18,785 nucleotides of DNA from JAAYGT01 sp050252075 (GCA_050252075.1 JBFWLP010000068.1:1-18785); one strand, 5' to 3'. Shown: positions 7,231 through 15,199, numbered from the stretch's first letter. Notes: generated from the letters alone by a model not told the origin. Numbers and translations are program-made.

Positions 7231-8614
7231 GCAACACACCGCACTGACGCTGGCCGTGGTCGGCCACACCAATACCGGCAAAACGTCGTTACTGCGCACG
7301 CTAACCCGCAACCCCGAATTCGGGCAGGTTCACGACAGCCCCGGCACCACGCGGCATGTGGAAGGCGCCCGGCTGTTCGTCGACAGCGACGTTGCCATCG
7401 AACTGTTCGACACGCCGGGCATGGAAGACAGCATGGCCCTGCTCGACTACCTTGACCAGCTGGCTCCGCCCGCCGAGCGCCTTGATGGTCCCGAGCGTAT
7501 CGCACGCTTTCTGGAAAGTCCGGAAAGCACCCGCCGTTTTGAGCAGGAAGCCCGGGTGCTGCGGCAGTTGCTGGCCTGCGATGCCGGTCTTTATGTGGTC
7601 GACGTACGCGACCCTTTGCTGGGCAAACACAAAGACGAGCTGACACTACTGGCCAGTTGCGGCCATCCGCTGCTGCCGGTACTGAACTTCAGCCAGGCGC
7701 CCCGCCAGCGTCTGGACAGCTGGCGGGCCGGCCTGGCTCGTCTGGGCCTGCATGCCATGGTGGAATTCGACACCGTGGCACCAGCGATCGACGGCGAAGC
7801 CCAGCTGTACGACAAGCTGGCCTTGCTGATGGACACCCATGCCGGGCTGCTGGACAGATTGAAAACCGAAATTCAGGCGCAACGGGCCATGCGGCATCGC
7901 GACGCCTTGCGGCTGATCGCCGAGCTGCTCATCGACACGGCCGCCTACCGGGTGTCTGCGGCGCCCGATGACACCGCCCTGGCCGACGCCACACAGGAAT
8001 TGCGCCACGCCGTTCGTCACCGCGAGAACGCCTGTGTTGCCGCCCTGCTGAAACGCTATAACTTCAACACCCGCGATTTCCCCAGCCACACGCTGCCACT
8101 GCAAGGCGAGCGCTGGGGCATGGACCTGTTCCACCCCAGTGCACTGAAAGACATGGGCATCCACGTGGGCAAGGGCATGGCCGCCGGCGCCATGGCCGGG
8201 GCCACGCTCGACGCCTTCACCGCCGGCCTGAGCCTGGGTACTGCCACGCTGCTGGGTGCCGCCGCCGGGGGGTTATGGCAAAGCGCCGACAAACTGGGGA
8301 AACGGGTGATGGGGCGCCTGAAAGGGTACCGAGAACTCAGCGTCGATGACGCGCTGCTGCGTTTGCTGGCACTGCGCCAGCTGGCGCTGGTGCATGCGCT
8401 GGATCACCGTGGCCATGCCGCCCGGGAAATGATCGACATCAACCCCTACCTGGAAGGCAACAAAAAAACACTGTGGCACAAAGGTGAGCTGCCGGGCGCC
8501 TTGTACGAGGCACGCAGCCACCCCGAGTGGTCGACTCTGGGCGAGCACTACACCACCGACTCGCGCCGCAAAGCAGCGGTCGACGCCGTGATCGCCGCCT
8601 TGAAGCTAGCGTAA
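7223..8614 (+). CDS. DUF3482-domain GTPase
   Basis: This 463-residue protein has an N-terminal Era/TrmE-like GTPase domain and a C-terminal DUF3482 region. The P-loop is GHTNTGKT (14-21), the switch I threonines are in GTTRH (41-45) and the switch II motif is DTPG (63-66). The usual base-recognition NKxD is replaced by NFSQ at 155-158. A long helical middle leads to a glycine-rich hydrophobic patch (314-352, for example GMAAGAMAGATLDAFTAG), which could insert in a membrane or pack against the DUF2868 partner. The gene overlaps the upstream DUF2868 gene by eight bases. No function is established that I know of; membrane-associated GTPase is the safest description. Its 3' end overlaps the convergent stress-protein gene by nine bases. 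Confidence 0.87.
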   Translation: MNKQHTALTLAVVGHTNTGKTSLLRTLTRNPEFGQVHDSPGTTRHVEGARLFVDSDVAIELFDTPGMEDSMALLDYLDQLAPPAERLDGPERIARFLESPESTRRFEQEARVLRQLLACDAGLYVVDVRDPLLGKHKDELTLLASCGHPLLPVLNFSQAPRQRLDSWRAGLARLGLHAMVEFDTVAPAIDGEAQLYDKLALLMDTHAGLLDRLKTEIQAQRAMRHRDALRLIAELLIDTAAYRVSAAPDDTALADATQELRHAVRHRENACVAALLKRYNFNTRDFPSHTLPLQGERWGMDLFHPSALKDMGIHVGKGMAAGAMAGATLDAFTAGLSLGTATLLGAAAGGLWQSADKLGKRVMGRLKGYRELSVDDALLRLLALRQLALVHALDHRGHAAREMIDINPYLEGNKKTLWHKGELPGALYEARSHPEWSTLGEHYTTDSRRKAAVDAVIAALKLA

Positions 8615-9196
8615 CACCAGCACCGGCACGGGATCGGCATCACCTTGGCGCACCGCCGTTTGCACCGAAAAGCCGGCGCTCTGCAGTGCCGCCGAGGCCC
8701 AGGCCAGATTCGCCTGGGTGCCGTGCGAATCGTCGCCCACTGTCAGCACGTGGCAGGCCAGCCCTTTCAGCAGCGGGCTGTCGGCCACCGTTTGCAGCAT
8801 GATCTTGCCCGTGCGGCTGCCATCGAAGGCGATGACAAAGCGCGACGGTTCGCGGAACTGACCCGACACCACCATGACCGGACGCTGCAGCGTATCGGCA
8901 TGCGTTACGCCGGCCTGTTCCGCACGCACTTTCGCGGCTTGCAGCAACTGCCGGCCATGCTCCTGGGCCAGCTTGCTGCGCTGCTCGTCGAGCGAGCCAA
9001 GCTGTTCAAGCAAGGTTTCCTGCGCCCCCAGACCAATGGCCCCGCTGAAATCGGCCACATCGGTGCGCTCGGGATGCTGGTCGAGCACATGCAGAAACAC
9101 CAGCGGCGCACTCAGGCGCGACGAGGCCCAGACCGCATAATCGCCCACGGGGGCGGTTCGTGCCAGACCGTCAATGCATGCCAGTACACTGTTCAT
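8606..9196 (-). CDS. Universal stress protein, apparently shortened
   Basis: This protein resembles tandem-domain UspA family members but has only 196 residues against about 280. Domain one opens normally (MNSVLACIDGLARTAPVGDY, 1-20) and continues through FLHVLDQ. At about residue 102 (DTLQ) the text jumps directly to RPVMVVSGQF (105-114), the end of a first domain, so some 50-60 residues including the GxxG nucleotide loop seem absent. Domain two starts with FVIAFDGSRTGK (120-131) and ends early at VPVLVLR, without the usual LLVMGAYGHSR-type end. ATG 9196 is chosen over an extension to 9232 because a strong AGGAGGA lies seven bases upstream. The good ribosome site suggests it is still made; it may instead be decaying. 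Confidence 0.75.
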   Translation of the reverse strand: MNSVLACIDGLARTAPVGDYAVWASSRLSAPLVFLHVLDQHPERTDVADFSGAIGLGAQETLLEQLGSLDEQRSKLAQEHGRQLLQAAKVRAEQAGVTHADTLQRPVMVVSGQFREPSRFVIAFDGSRTGKIMLQTVADSPLLKGLACHVLTVGDDSHGTQANLAWASAALQSAGFSVQTAVRQGDADPVPVLVLR

Positions 9197-9203
9197 GATG
9201 TGT

Positions 9204-9210
9204 TCCTCCT
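9204..9210 (-). promoter_or_regulatory. Strong ribosome binding site for the stress-protein gene
   Basis: AGGAGGA on the minus strand lies seven bases before the ATG at 9196. It is the best Shine-Dalgarno match in the window and settles the start over the longer frame beginning at 9232. Confidence 0.75.
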
Positions 9211-9242
9211 GAAGTGAGGCCCCGCAGGACACACTAGCGGTT

Positions 9243-9965
9243 TTAACCGAACTCGCCGCTGGTTACCAACCGCCCGTCCACCAGCGTCAGGGTGCGGTCA
9301 CATACGGCGGACAGCCGCGGGTCGTGCGTTACGATCAACACGGCACACCCGTACTCCCGGTTGAATCGCCGCAACAGCGCAAATATGCTCTCGGCGGTTT
9401 TCGTATCCAGATTGCCCGTGGGCTCGTCGGCCAGTACCAGTGCGGGGCGGGTGATCAGCGCACGGGCAATGGCCACCCGCTGCTGCTGTCCTCCGGACAG
9501 ATCGCCCGGACGCTTGTGCTCGAACCCGGCCAGGCCGACATCGGCAAGAAGCTCCCGTGCACGGTCCAGAACCTCGGTGCCTGGCTTGCCGTGCGTGACC
9601 ATCCAGGGCATGAGCACATTTTCCAGCGCCGAAAAGGCCTGGATAAGGTGATGAAACTGGAAGACGAATCCAATGGCGCTGCCGCGCAATGCCGTGCGCC
9701 GGGCGTCATTCATGGAACGGGTTGCCTGCCCCTGCAGGTAAAGCTCGCCCGACGTGGGGTCGTCGAGCAGGCCCAGCATGTTCAGCAAGGTGCTTTTCCC
9801 GGAACCCGAAGGCCCGACAAGCGCAACGAATTCGCCCGGGTTGATCTGCATGTCAATGCCGTGCAGCACTTCCGTTTCGTTGGGCTGACCCACGTTATAC
9901 GATTTACGCAAGGCCTGCAGGCGCAGTACCGGCGTGCTCTGCGACGTTACCGCAACGCTACACAT
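9243..9965 (-). CDS. ABC transporter ATP-binding protein, LolD/MacB type
   Basis: This 240-residue cytoplasmic ATPase powers the adjacent FtsX-type permease. All nucleotide-binding motifs are intact: Walker A GPSGSGKST (51-59), Q-loop FVFQFHHLI (Gln103), signature LSGGQQQR (156-163), Walker B ALVLADEPTGNLD (175-187) and the switch His214 in VTHD. EVLHGIDMQINPGEF before Walker A and FQFHHLIQAFSALENVLMP after the Q-loop are typical of the LolD/MacB/FtsE group. The ATG overlaps the permease stop by eight bases (ATGTGTAG), so the two are translationally coupled. It is the last gene of the five-gene minus-strand run, although the stress-protein gene follows after 46 bases on the same strand. Confidence 0.93.
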   Translation of the reverse strand: MCSVAVTSQSTPVLRLQALRKSYNVGQPNETEVLHGIDMQINPGEFVALVGPSGSGKSTLLNMLGLLDDPTSGELYLQGQATRSMNDARRTALRGSAIGFVFQFHHLIQAFSALENVLMPWMVTHGKPGTEVLDRARELLADVGLAGFEHKRPGDLSGGQQQRVAIARALITRPALVLADEPTGNLDTKTAESIFALLRRFNREYGCAVLIVTHDPRLSAVCDRTLTLVDGRLVTSGEFG

Positions 9966-11160
9966 AACGAATCGCCTGCACCGGATTCAGGCGCGACGCC
10001 CGCCACGCCGGCACGGCGGCGGCCAGCACCCCGATCAGCGTGGCACTGGCAACCGTAACCGGCACCAGATAAGTAGGCAGCGGAATATAGAAGAGCCTGG
10101 GCCCAAAGGTATTGAATGCGCCCACCAGCAGAAAACCCAGTCCGGCACCCACGGCGGCGCCGCCGCAGCCCAGCAAGCCGCCTTGCAGAAGAAACACCCG
10201 CAGCACCTGAGGCTGTCGCGTTCCCATGGCCCGCAAAATGCCGATTTCGCGAGTGCGCTGCGTAACGCTGATGGCCAGTACGCTGGCAATGCCGAACGCC
10301 ACCGATACGGCCACAAAGAAACAGATCATGATGGTCGACAGGCGCTGCGAACTCAGCGCATTCATTAATTGGGCGTTCGACTCGACCCAGCTTTCCACTT
10401 TCAGGCCGGTAAGCCGCTCGATCTGGTCAGCCACCGGATCGGCATTGAAAAGGTCGCGCACCGTCACGTCGATCAAGGTGACCCCGCCCGGCAAATTCAG
10501 CATGGACTGCGTCTGCTTCAGATCAAGATACACATAGCGCAGGTCGAGCTCGCGCACGCCCAGCTCGAAAATGCCGGCCACGGTCAGGGTAGCGCTACGG
10601 CCGTTACCGGACTCGACCCGGATCTTGCTGCCTACAGTAACGCCCAGATCGTCGGCCAGCAAGGTGCCAATGACGGCATTGCCGGCCCCCACCAGAAAAC
10701 GGCCGCTGACAATATCGCGGCTGACCGGAATGATCTTTTCGTAACGCTCCGGATCGATACCCACCAGCGACACCGATTTCAGCACGTCGCCGCGACGCGC
10801 AAATGCGGGGCCCGACACAATGGGCGACACGGCCGTCACCTGCTCCAGGGTGTCGAGCGCGTCGCGCACCTCGATCCAGTTGTTGATGGAGCGCAGGCGC
10901 TGCGCGCGGGCATCTTCAAGGTTCAGCACATGGCTGCCTTGCGGCGCCGGGGCAACAAGGTTCACTTCTTGTCGGGGCTCTACCCGAATGTGCGACTGTG
11001 TGCCAAGGGTGCGCTCGATAATGTTCGACTGCAACCCAAGAATGAGGGTGGTAATGAACACGATCACGGCAACCCCGACCGCAATTCCGATCAGAATCAG
11101 GAATGTCTGCGTCAGCCCCTGACGCAGGAACTTCAGCGCAATGGTCGACTCAAGCCACAC
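9958..11160 (-). CDS. FtsX-type ABC transporter permease, MacB/LolC-like
   Basis: This 400-residue inner-membrane protein has the four-helix MacB/LolC/FtsX layout: helix one near 19-42, a large periplasmic domain (about 45-270), then helices near 275-298, 320-348 and 368-385. ISVTQRTREIGILRAMGTRQ (297-316) is the signature cytoplasmic coupling segment that contacts the ATPase, and the C-terminal RASRLNPVQAIRYV is also typical. The start is a GTG with GAGG about eight bases upstream; the adaptor gene ends 12 bases before it. Such permeases do not pump across the membrane but drive mechanical work on a periplasmic partner. With the adaptor it probably forms a MacAB-like system; substrate unknown. 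LolC-like lipoprotein release is less likely given the adaptor. Confidence 0.92.
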   Translation of the reverse strand: MWLESTIALKFLRQGLTQTFLILIGIAVGVAVIVFITTLILGLQSNIIERTLGTQSHIRVEPRQEVNLVAPAPQGSHVLNLEDARAQRLRSINNWIEVRDALDTLEQVTAVSPIVSGPAFARRGDVLKSVSLVGIDPERYEKIIPVSRDIVSGRFLVGAGNAVIGTLLADDLGVTVGSKIRVESGNGRSATLTVAGIFELGVRELDLRYVYLDLKQTQSMLNLPGGVTLIDVTVRDLFNADPVADQIERLTGLKVESWVESNAQLMNALSSQRLSTIMICFFVAVSVAFGIASVLAISVTQRTREIGILRAMGTRQPQVLRVFLLQGGLLGCGGAAVGAGLGFLLVGAFNTFGPRLFYIPLPTYLVPVTVASATLIGVLAAAVPAWRASRLNPVQAIRYV

Positions 11161-11172
11161 GGCGGGCCTCGG

Positions 11173-12390
11173 CTAGTTGAACTTCATAGGCGTTTCGCGG
11201 CGTACCGAAGGGCCCTGGCTTGCCGGGGCGGCCCGGTCGAGCGGCGTTGTACGTATGCGCTGCCCGTCATCAAGGCCGGTACCCAGCACCACCGTATCGC
11301 CCGCCTGCAGGCCCTGGGTTATTTCCGTGAACGCCACGCCGCGCAACCCCGTTTGCACCGGCACCCGGCGGGCCCGGCCGTCGCGCGCCTGCCACACGAA
11401 CAAATCGCCGGACGGCAAGGTGCCCAGAGCATCGTTGGGTACGACAATGGCCGCCTCGCGTTCGCCGGTACGCACCGTGGCCGTCACGGTCATGTCGGTT
11501 CGCAGGTAGTCGGGGGGATCGGCGATCCGCAGGCGGACATCGACCGTACCGCGCTGCGGATCAATGGCCGGCGCAATTTCCTTGACCCTCGCGTCGAAGG
11601 CCCGGTCGGGATAGGCATCGGGAATCACTACCGCCGGCTGGTCCAAGGCCAATACATTCAGATTGCGCTCGTCGACAGGCACAATAATTTCGATTTCTCC
11701 GGCCCGCGCCACCTCGAGCAACACGGCACCCGGCTGCACCAGATCACCGGGCTCGACCTGCCGGCGCACCACCGTGCCATTCGACCCGGCACGCAGCGTC
11801 GTTTTTTGCAATGCGGCTTCTGCCGCCAGCAAGCGCTGCCGCAAAATGATTTCTTCGGTTTGCCCTTCCTGCAGGGACTGCACCTCGAGGCGCACCTGTT
11901 CAGCATCGGCCTGCGCCGTCGCCAGTGCCTGGTCGGCCTGTTCTTTGGACTCACGCGGAATGGCGTTGGCGGCCAGCAGCACTTTACGCCGCTGCGCCTC
12001 GCGCTGAGCCTGCTCCAGCCGGGCCTGCGCCTGACGCAGCCGGGCCTCGGCCTGCGGCCGGCGCGCGACGGCCAGATGCTCCAGCGCCGCCCGCCCCTCA
12101 CGAACGCGGGCAAGCGGGTCGTCGTCACGCAGTTGCACCAGTACCTGGCCGGCGGCCACTACATCACCTTCTTCCACATAAACGTCGCGTACAACGCCCA
12201 CCACCTCACTGCCCACCTTGGCGCTGGACACCGCCGCCACACGGCCGGTCGCCACGACATTCTGCTGCAACGGCGCCGATACCACGCGATACGCGGGCAG
12301 CAGCGGCCCCCGCCAGCCCATCAGCGCCCACCCCCCAATGACGGCAAGAACCAGAAGCAGCACCAACCATCGAACCAGACGCAAGGCCAT
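11173..12390 (-). CDS. HlyD/MacA-like periplasmic adaptor (membrane fusion protein)
   Basis: This 405-residue adaptor has a single N-terminal membrane anchor (about 6-25) and then a periplasmic body. A split lipoyl domain brackets a helical hairpin: first half KVGSEVVGVVRDVYVEEGD (58-76), long alanine/glutamine/arginine-rich coiled coil (about 96-195), second half RAGSNGTVVRRQVEPGDLV (200-218). Beta-barrel and membrane-proximal segments follow, including RTDMTVTATVRTG (297-309) and VVPNDALG (316-323). Its place directly before an FtsX-type permease and ATPase marks it as the MacA-like member of a tripartite exporter. No outer-membrane channel gene is present, so a TolC-type partner must be encoded elsewhere. 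The gene lies six bases after the upstream cyclic-di-GMP gene and has no clear ribosome site of its own, which hints at reinitiation. Confidence 0.92.
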   Translation of the reverse strand: MALRLVRWLVLLLVLAVIGGWALMGWRGPLLPAYRVVSAPLQQNVVATGRVAAVSSAKVGSEVVGVVRDVYVEEGDVVAAGQVLVQLRDDDPLARVREGRAALEHLAVARRPQAEARLRQAQARLEQAQREAQRRKVLLAANAIPRESKEQADQALATAQADAEQVRLEVQSLQEGQTEEIILRQRLLAAEAALQKTTLRAGSNGTVVRRQVEPGDLVQPGAVLLEVARAGEIEIIVPVDERNLNVLALDQPAVVIPDAYPDRAFDARVKEIAPAIDPQRGTVDVRLRIADPPDYLRTDMTVTATVRTGEREAAIVVPNDALGTLPSGDLFVWQARDGRARRVPVQTGLRGVAFTEITQGLQAGDTVVLGTGLDDGQRIRTTPLDRAAPASQGPSVRRETPMKFN

Positions 12391-12396
12391 GATGTG

Positions 12397-14493
12397 TTAC
12401 GCCGACGGCGGCTCCGAAGTGGGTAAATAACGGGCCGCGGCGTCGGCGGCAGGAAGGGGACGCACCACAAGATACCCTTGTACCAGATCGCAGCCGGCGG
12501 CCTTCAGAAATGCCATCTGATCGCTGGTTTCGACCCCCTCGGCCACCACGGAACAGCCCAGGGCCTGCCCCAGACCGATAATGGCCGACACAATGACCGA
12601 GTCTTCCTGATCCTGGGTCAGATCCCGGATAAACCCCCGGTCGATCTTGAGTTCATCGGCAGGGAAGCGCTTCAGGTATAGCAAACTGGAGTACCCCGTA
12701 CCAAAATCATCGATTGCGACGCGTACGCCGATAGCCTTGATGCGGGTGAGCGTTTCCATGGTTTTTTCGACATCGCGCATTGCCAGCGTTTCGGTAATTT
12801 CTATCATCAGGCTGGCCGGCGCCAGCCCGCAGGACTGCAAGGCATTTTTCAGTGTGTCGACAATAGTTTCATTGGCAAACTGCAGTGCCGACAAATTCAC
12901 GGAAACCGACCAGTGCGGGCAACCGGCATCATGCCATGCCCTCATTTGCCGACAGGCTTCGCCCAGCACCCATTCTCCCATGGGTACGATCAAACCGGAG
13001 CGTTCGGCCAGACCAATGAATTGATCCGGCGCAAGCAAGCCGCGCGACGGGTGCTCCCAGCGAATGAGCGCCTCGAACCCGGTGACCTTGCCGCTTGAAC
13101 AATCGAACTTGGGCTGATAGAACAACCGGAACTGCGCCGTTTCCAGCGCCACCCGCAATTCCTGCGTGAGCGCCAGCGTGGTATGCGCGTGCTCGTCCAT
13201 CGAGGCTTCAAAGAAACTGTAGCCATTGCGACCAAAACGTTTGGTGTGATACATGGCCGCGTCGGCGCTGAGCATGATTTTATGCGCCGACGATCCGTCG
13301 GCCGGATACATGGCAATGCCGATGCTGAGCGATACGTTGTAGAGCCGGCCGTCGAATGAAAAGGGCTGCGTGGCCATCTGCAAAAGCGCCTGGGCCAGGG
13401 TGGCGGCGTCATCGGCGTCTTGTACGGGCGCCAGAATGACGAACTCATCGCCGGCAAGCCGCGCCACGGTATCCGTCTGGCGCACCGTGCGGCGGATGCG
13501 CCGGGCAAGCTCGATCAGCAACCGGTCGCCCCAGTAATGACCCAGCGAATCGTTCACCGACTTGAATCCGTCGAGATCCAGGAACATCAGGGCGAAAACC
13601 GACTGGTCACGCTGGGCGCGGGCAATGGCCTGGTCAAGACGGTCTTCCAGCAGCGTTCGGTTGGGCAGATCGGTCAATGGATCGTACAGCGCCTGGCGCT
13701 TGAGCGCCCGGTTCGCCTGCGCCAGCGATTCGGCCAAACGCGCCGTGCGCGAGTCAAGATGCGCATCGATCACCGCCATCAGCAGGGCCGCTGTCAGCAC
13801 ACAAAACGTTATGGCAAACACCAGTACCGCCAGCCACGGGCCGTCGAGCCCCGAACCGGCGGCCAGACACACACTGCCCAACGGAAAATGAGCCGCCGCC
13901 ATGCCCACATAATGCATACCCACGATACCCAGGCCCAGGGCAATGGCGGCCACTACTTGCCGCGAACCGCTGACGCCGCCGGAAAACGCAAAGGAACGGG
14001 CCACCGTAAGCGCCAGCCACGACGCGCCGATCGCAACAATAGCCGAGGCCAGCACCAGCGGCGGCTGGTAATCGATGCGCGGCTGCATCTGCATGGCCTC
14101 CATGCCTGAATAATGCATGGCAACGATGCCCATTCCCATGACCACTGCCGAACCGTTGTGATACGCCCGCATGGAACGCCTGCCGGTAGCCGGCGCCACC
14201 GCCACGCTCAACGCAAACCCCGATGTCAATATCGCTACCGTGAGCGATGCCAGCGTAATCAGCGGATCGTAGCCCAGCACAACGGGCAGCTGAAATGCCA
14301 GCATGCCGATAAAGTGCATGGACCAGATTCCTATGCCCATGGCCACCGCGCCGCCGACCAGCCACCACCGGGCCGCTACCGTCCCTGCCGCATGAATCCG
14401 CCCGGCCAGACGCAAGGCGGTATACGACGCCAGAATCGCCACGGCGATCGAGGCCACCACCAGCAACGGATCATAGGAAGAGGGGTAGTACAC
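12397..14493 (-). CDS. MHYT-GGDEF-EAL cyclic-di-GMP signalling protein
   Basis: This 698-residue membrane protein could both make and break cyclic di-GMP. The N-terminal MHYT sensor has about seven helices (1-245) with three motif copies: SMHFIGM (58-64), AMHYSGM (125-131) and GMHYVGM (192-198). MHYT domains are proposed to bind copper and sense oxygen, CO or NO. The GGDEF domain carries AGDEF (347-351), a variant often active, and an RQTD inhibitory site (338-341) five residues before it. The EAL domain keeps the key residues: Glu474 in EAL, Asn533, Glu565, the DD pair 595-596, Lys616 and Glu652. The GTG start at 14493 is the first possible, because an in-frame TAG, the stop of the preceding gene, lies five codons upstream. 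Confidence 0.94.
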   Translation of the reverse strand: MYYPSSYDPLLVVASIAVAILASYTALRLAGRIHAAGTVAARWWLVGGAVAMGIGIWSMHFIGMLAFQLPVVLGYDPLITLASLTVAILTSGFALSVAVAPATGRRSMRAYHNGSAVVMGMGIVAMHYSGMEAMQMQPRIDYQPPLVLASAIVAIGASWLALTVARSFAFSGGVSGSRQVVAAIALGLGIVGMHYVGMAAAHFPLGSVCLAAGSGLDGPWLAVLVFAITFCVLTAALLMAVIDAHLDSRTARLAESLAQANRALKRQALYDPLTDLPNRTLLEDRLDQAIARAQRDQSVFALMFLDLDGFKSVNDSLGHYWGDRLLIELARRIRRTVRQTDTVARLAGDEFVILAPVQDADDAATLAQALLQMATQPFSFDGRLYNVSLSIGIAMYPADGSSAHKIMLSADAAMYHTKRFGRNGYSFFEASMDEHAHTTLALTQELRVALETAQFRLFYQPKFDCSSGKVTGFEALIRWEHPSRGLLAPDQFIGLAERSGLIVPMGEWVLGEACRQMRAWHDAGCPHWSVSVNLSALQFANETIVDTLKNALQSCGLAPASLMIEITETLAMRDVEKTMETLTRIKAIGVRVAIDDFGTGYSSLLYLKRFPADELKIDRGFIRDLTQDQEDSVIVSAIIGLGQALGCSVVAEGVETSDQMAFLKAAGCDLVQGYLVVRPLPAADAAARYLPTSEPPSA

Positions 14494-14505
14494 GATAAAA
14501 GCGCC

Positions 14506-15105
14506 CTAACCCTTTGCCAGTGCCCGGTCGAGGAAATCGAGACGGTCTTGCCCCCAGAATGGTTCATTGTTGTATACATACCAGGGTGCGCCGAACACGT
14601 GTCCGGCGATTGCCTGTTGCGTGTAGTCGTCGTAAACGGGCATGCAGGCAGTACGCTGGTCGTACAACGCCTGCCCGTTCAGACCCTGCTGGTTGGCCAG
14701 ACGAACCAGCGTGTCGGGATCGGCCAGGTTTTCTTCCTGTGCCCAGACACCCCGCAAAAAGGCACCCGCAAGGCGATTGCCCGCGTCATTGCCATCGCGG
14801 CGGGTGGCTCCGATGATCATGAGCGAAGCGGCCAGGTCGTCTACCGGAAAATAGGCCGGGTGCAGGGTAAGGGGCAATTCAAGATAATTCGACCAGCGCG
14901 CCAGCTCGACCAAACGATACGCTTGCCGCTGGGGCGGGCGTTTGTTCAGCGGCAACCCGCCCGACTGCGGAAACACGGTGTCGGTCAGACCGAACGGCCG
15001 CGGCTCGACAATGGCCTGATGCCTGGCCGCGATGGCCTGCAAACGCTCATGGCCCATGTAGGTCCAGGGTGATTTGGGTGAAAGATAGTAATAAATTGTC
15101 TTCAT
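14506..15105 (-). CDS. DsbA-fold protein, 2-hydroxychromene-2-carboxylate isomerase family
   Basis: This 199-residue cytoplasmic protein belongs to the HCCA-isomerase/kappa-GST group of the thioredoxin-fold superfamily. The N-terminus MKTIYYYLSPKSPWTYMG places Ser12-Pro13 where these enzymes have the glutathione-activating serine; no CXXC is present, so it is not a disulphide oxidase. VFGAPWYVYNNEPFWGQDRL (170-189) is a strong family signature. HCCA isomerase acts in naphthalene breakdown, but no aromatic-degradation gene is nearby, so a different glutathione-linked role is likely. ATG 15105 is chosen because it begins with the family N-terminus; the frame continues to 15216 but would overlap the divergent gene. 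It is the first gene of the five-gene minus-strand run. Confidence 0.88.
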   Translation of the reverse strand: MKTIYYYLSPKSPWTYMGHERLQAIAARHQAIVEPRPFGLTDTVFPQSGGLPLNKRPPQRQAYRLVELARWSNYLELPLTLHPAYFPVDDLAASLMIIGATRRDGNDAGNRLAGAFLRGVWAQEENLADPDTLVRLANQQGLNGQALYDQRTACMPVYDDYTQQAIAGHVFGAPWYVYNNEPFWGQDRLDFLDRALAKG

Positions 15106-15199
15106 TGAATTGTCTTTATACTGATGTTCCGAAAGGACTACGGTAACATTTCCGCACAGTACCGCAGCAACCTGCAACCTCCAACCCAGCCTGCCATCC

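Noticed and set aside
9197..9242. Terminator between the ABC ATPase gene and the stress-protein gene
   Set aside because: No stem followed by a T-run is present in the 46 bases, so I cannot support a terminator; readthrough into the stress gene is possible.
10369..12426. A 685-codon open frame on the plus strand, opposite the permease and adaptor genes
   Set aside because: Its translation is rich in His, Arg, Gln and Gly with no recognisable domain, as expected for an antisense frame of GC-rich genes. The opposite strand encodes two clear protein families across the same DNA.
15106..15199. Promoter for the five-gene minus-strand run, based on a TATAAA close to the ATG at 15105
   Set aside because: It lies only about nine bases before the start codon and lacks a suitably spaced -35, so it would give almost no leader. 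The divergent region probably holds promoters for both sides, but I cannot place them.
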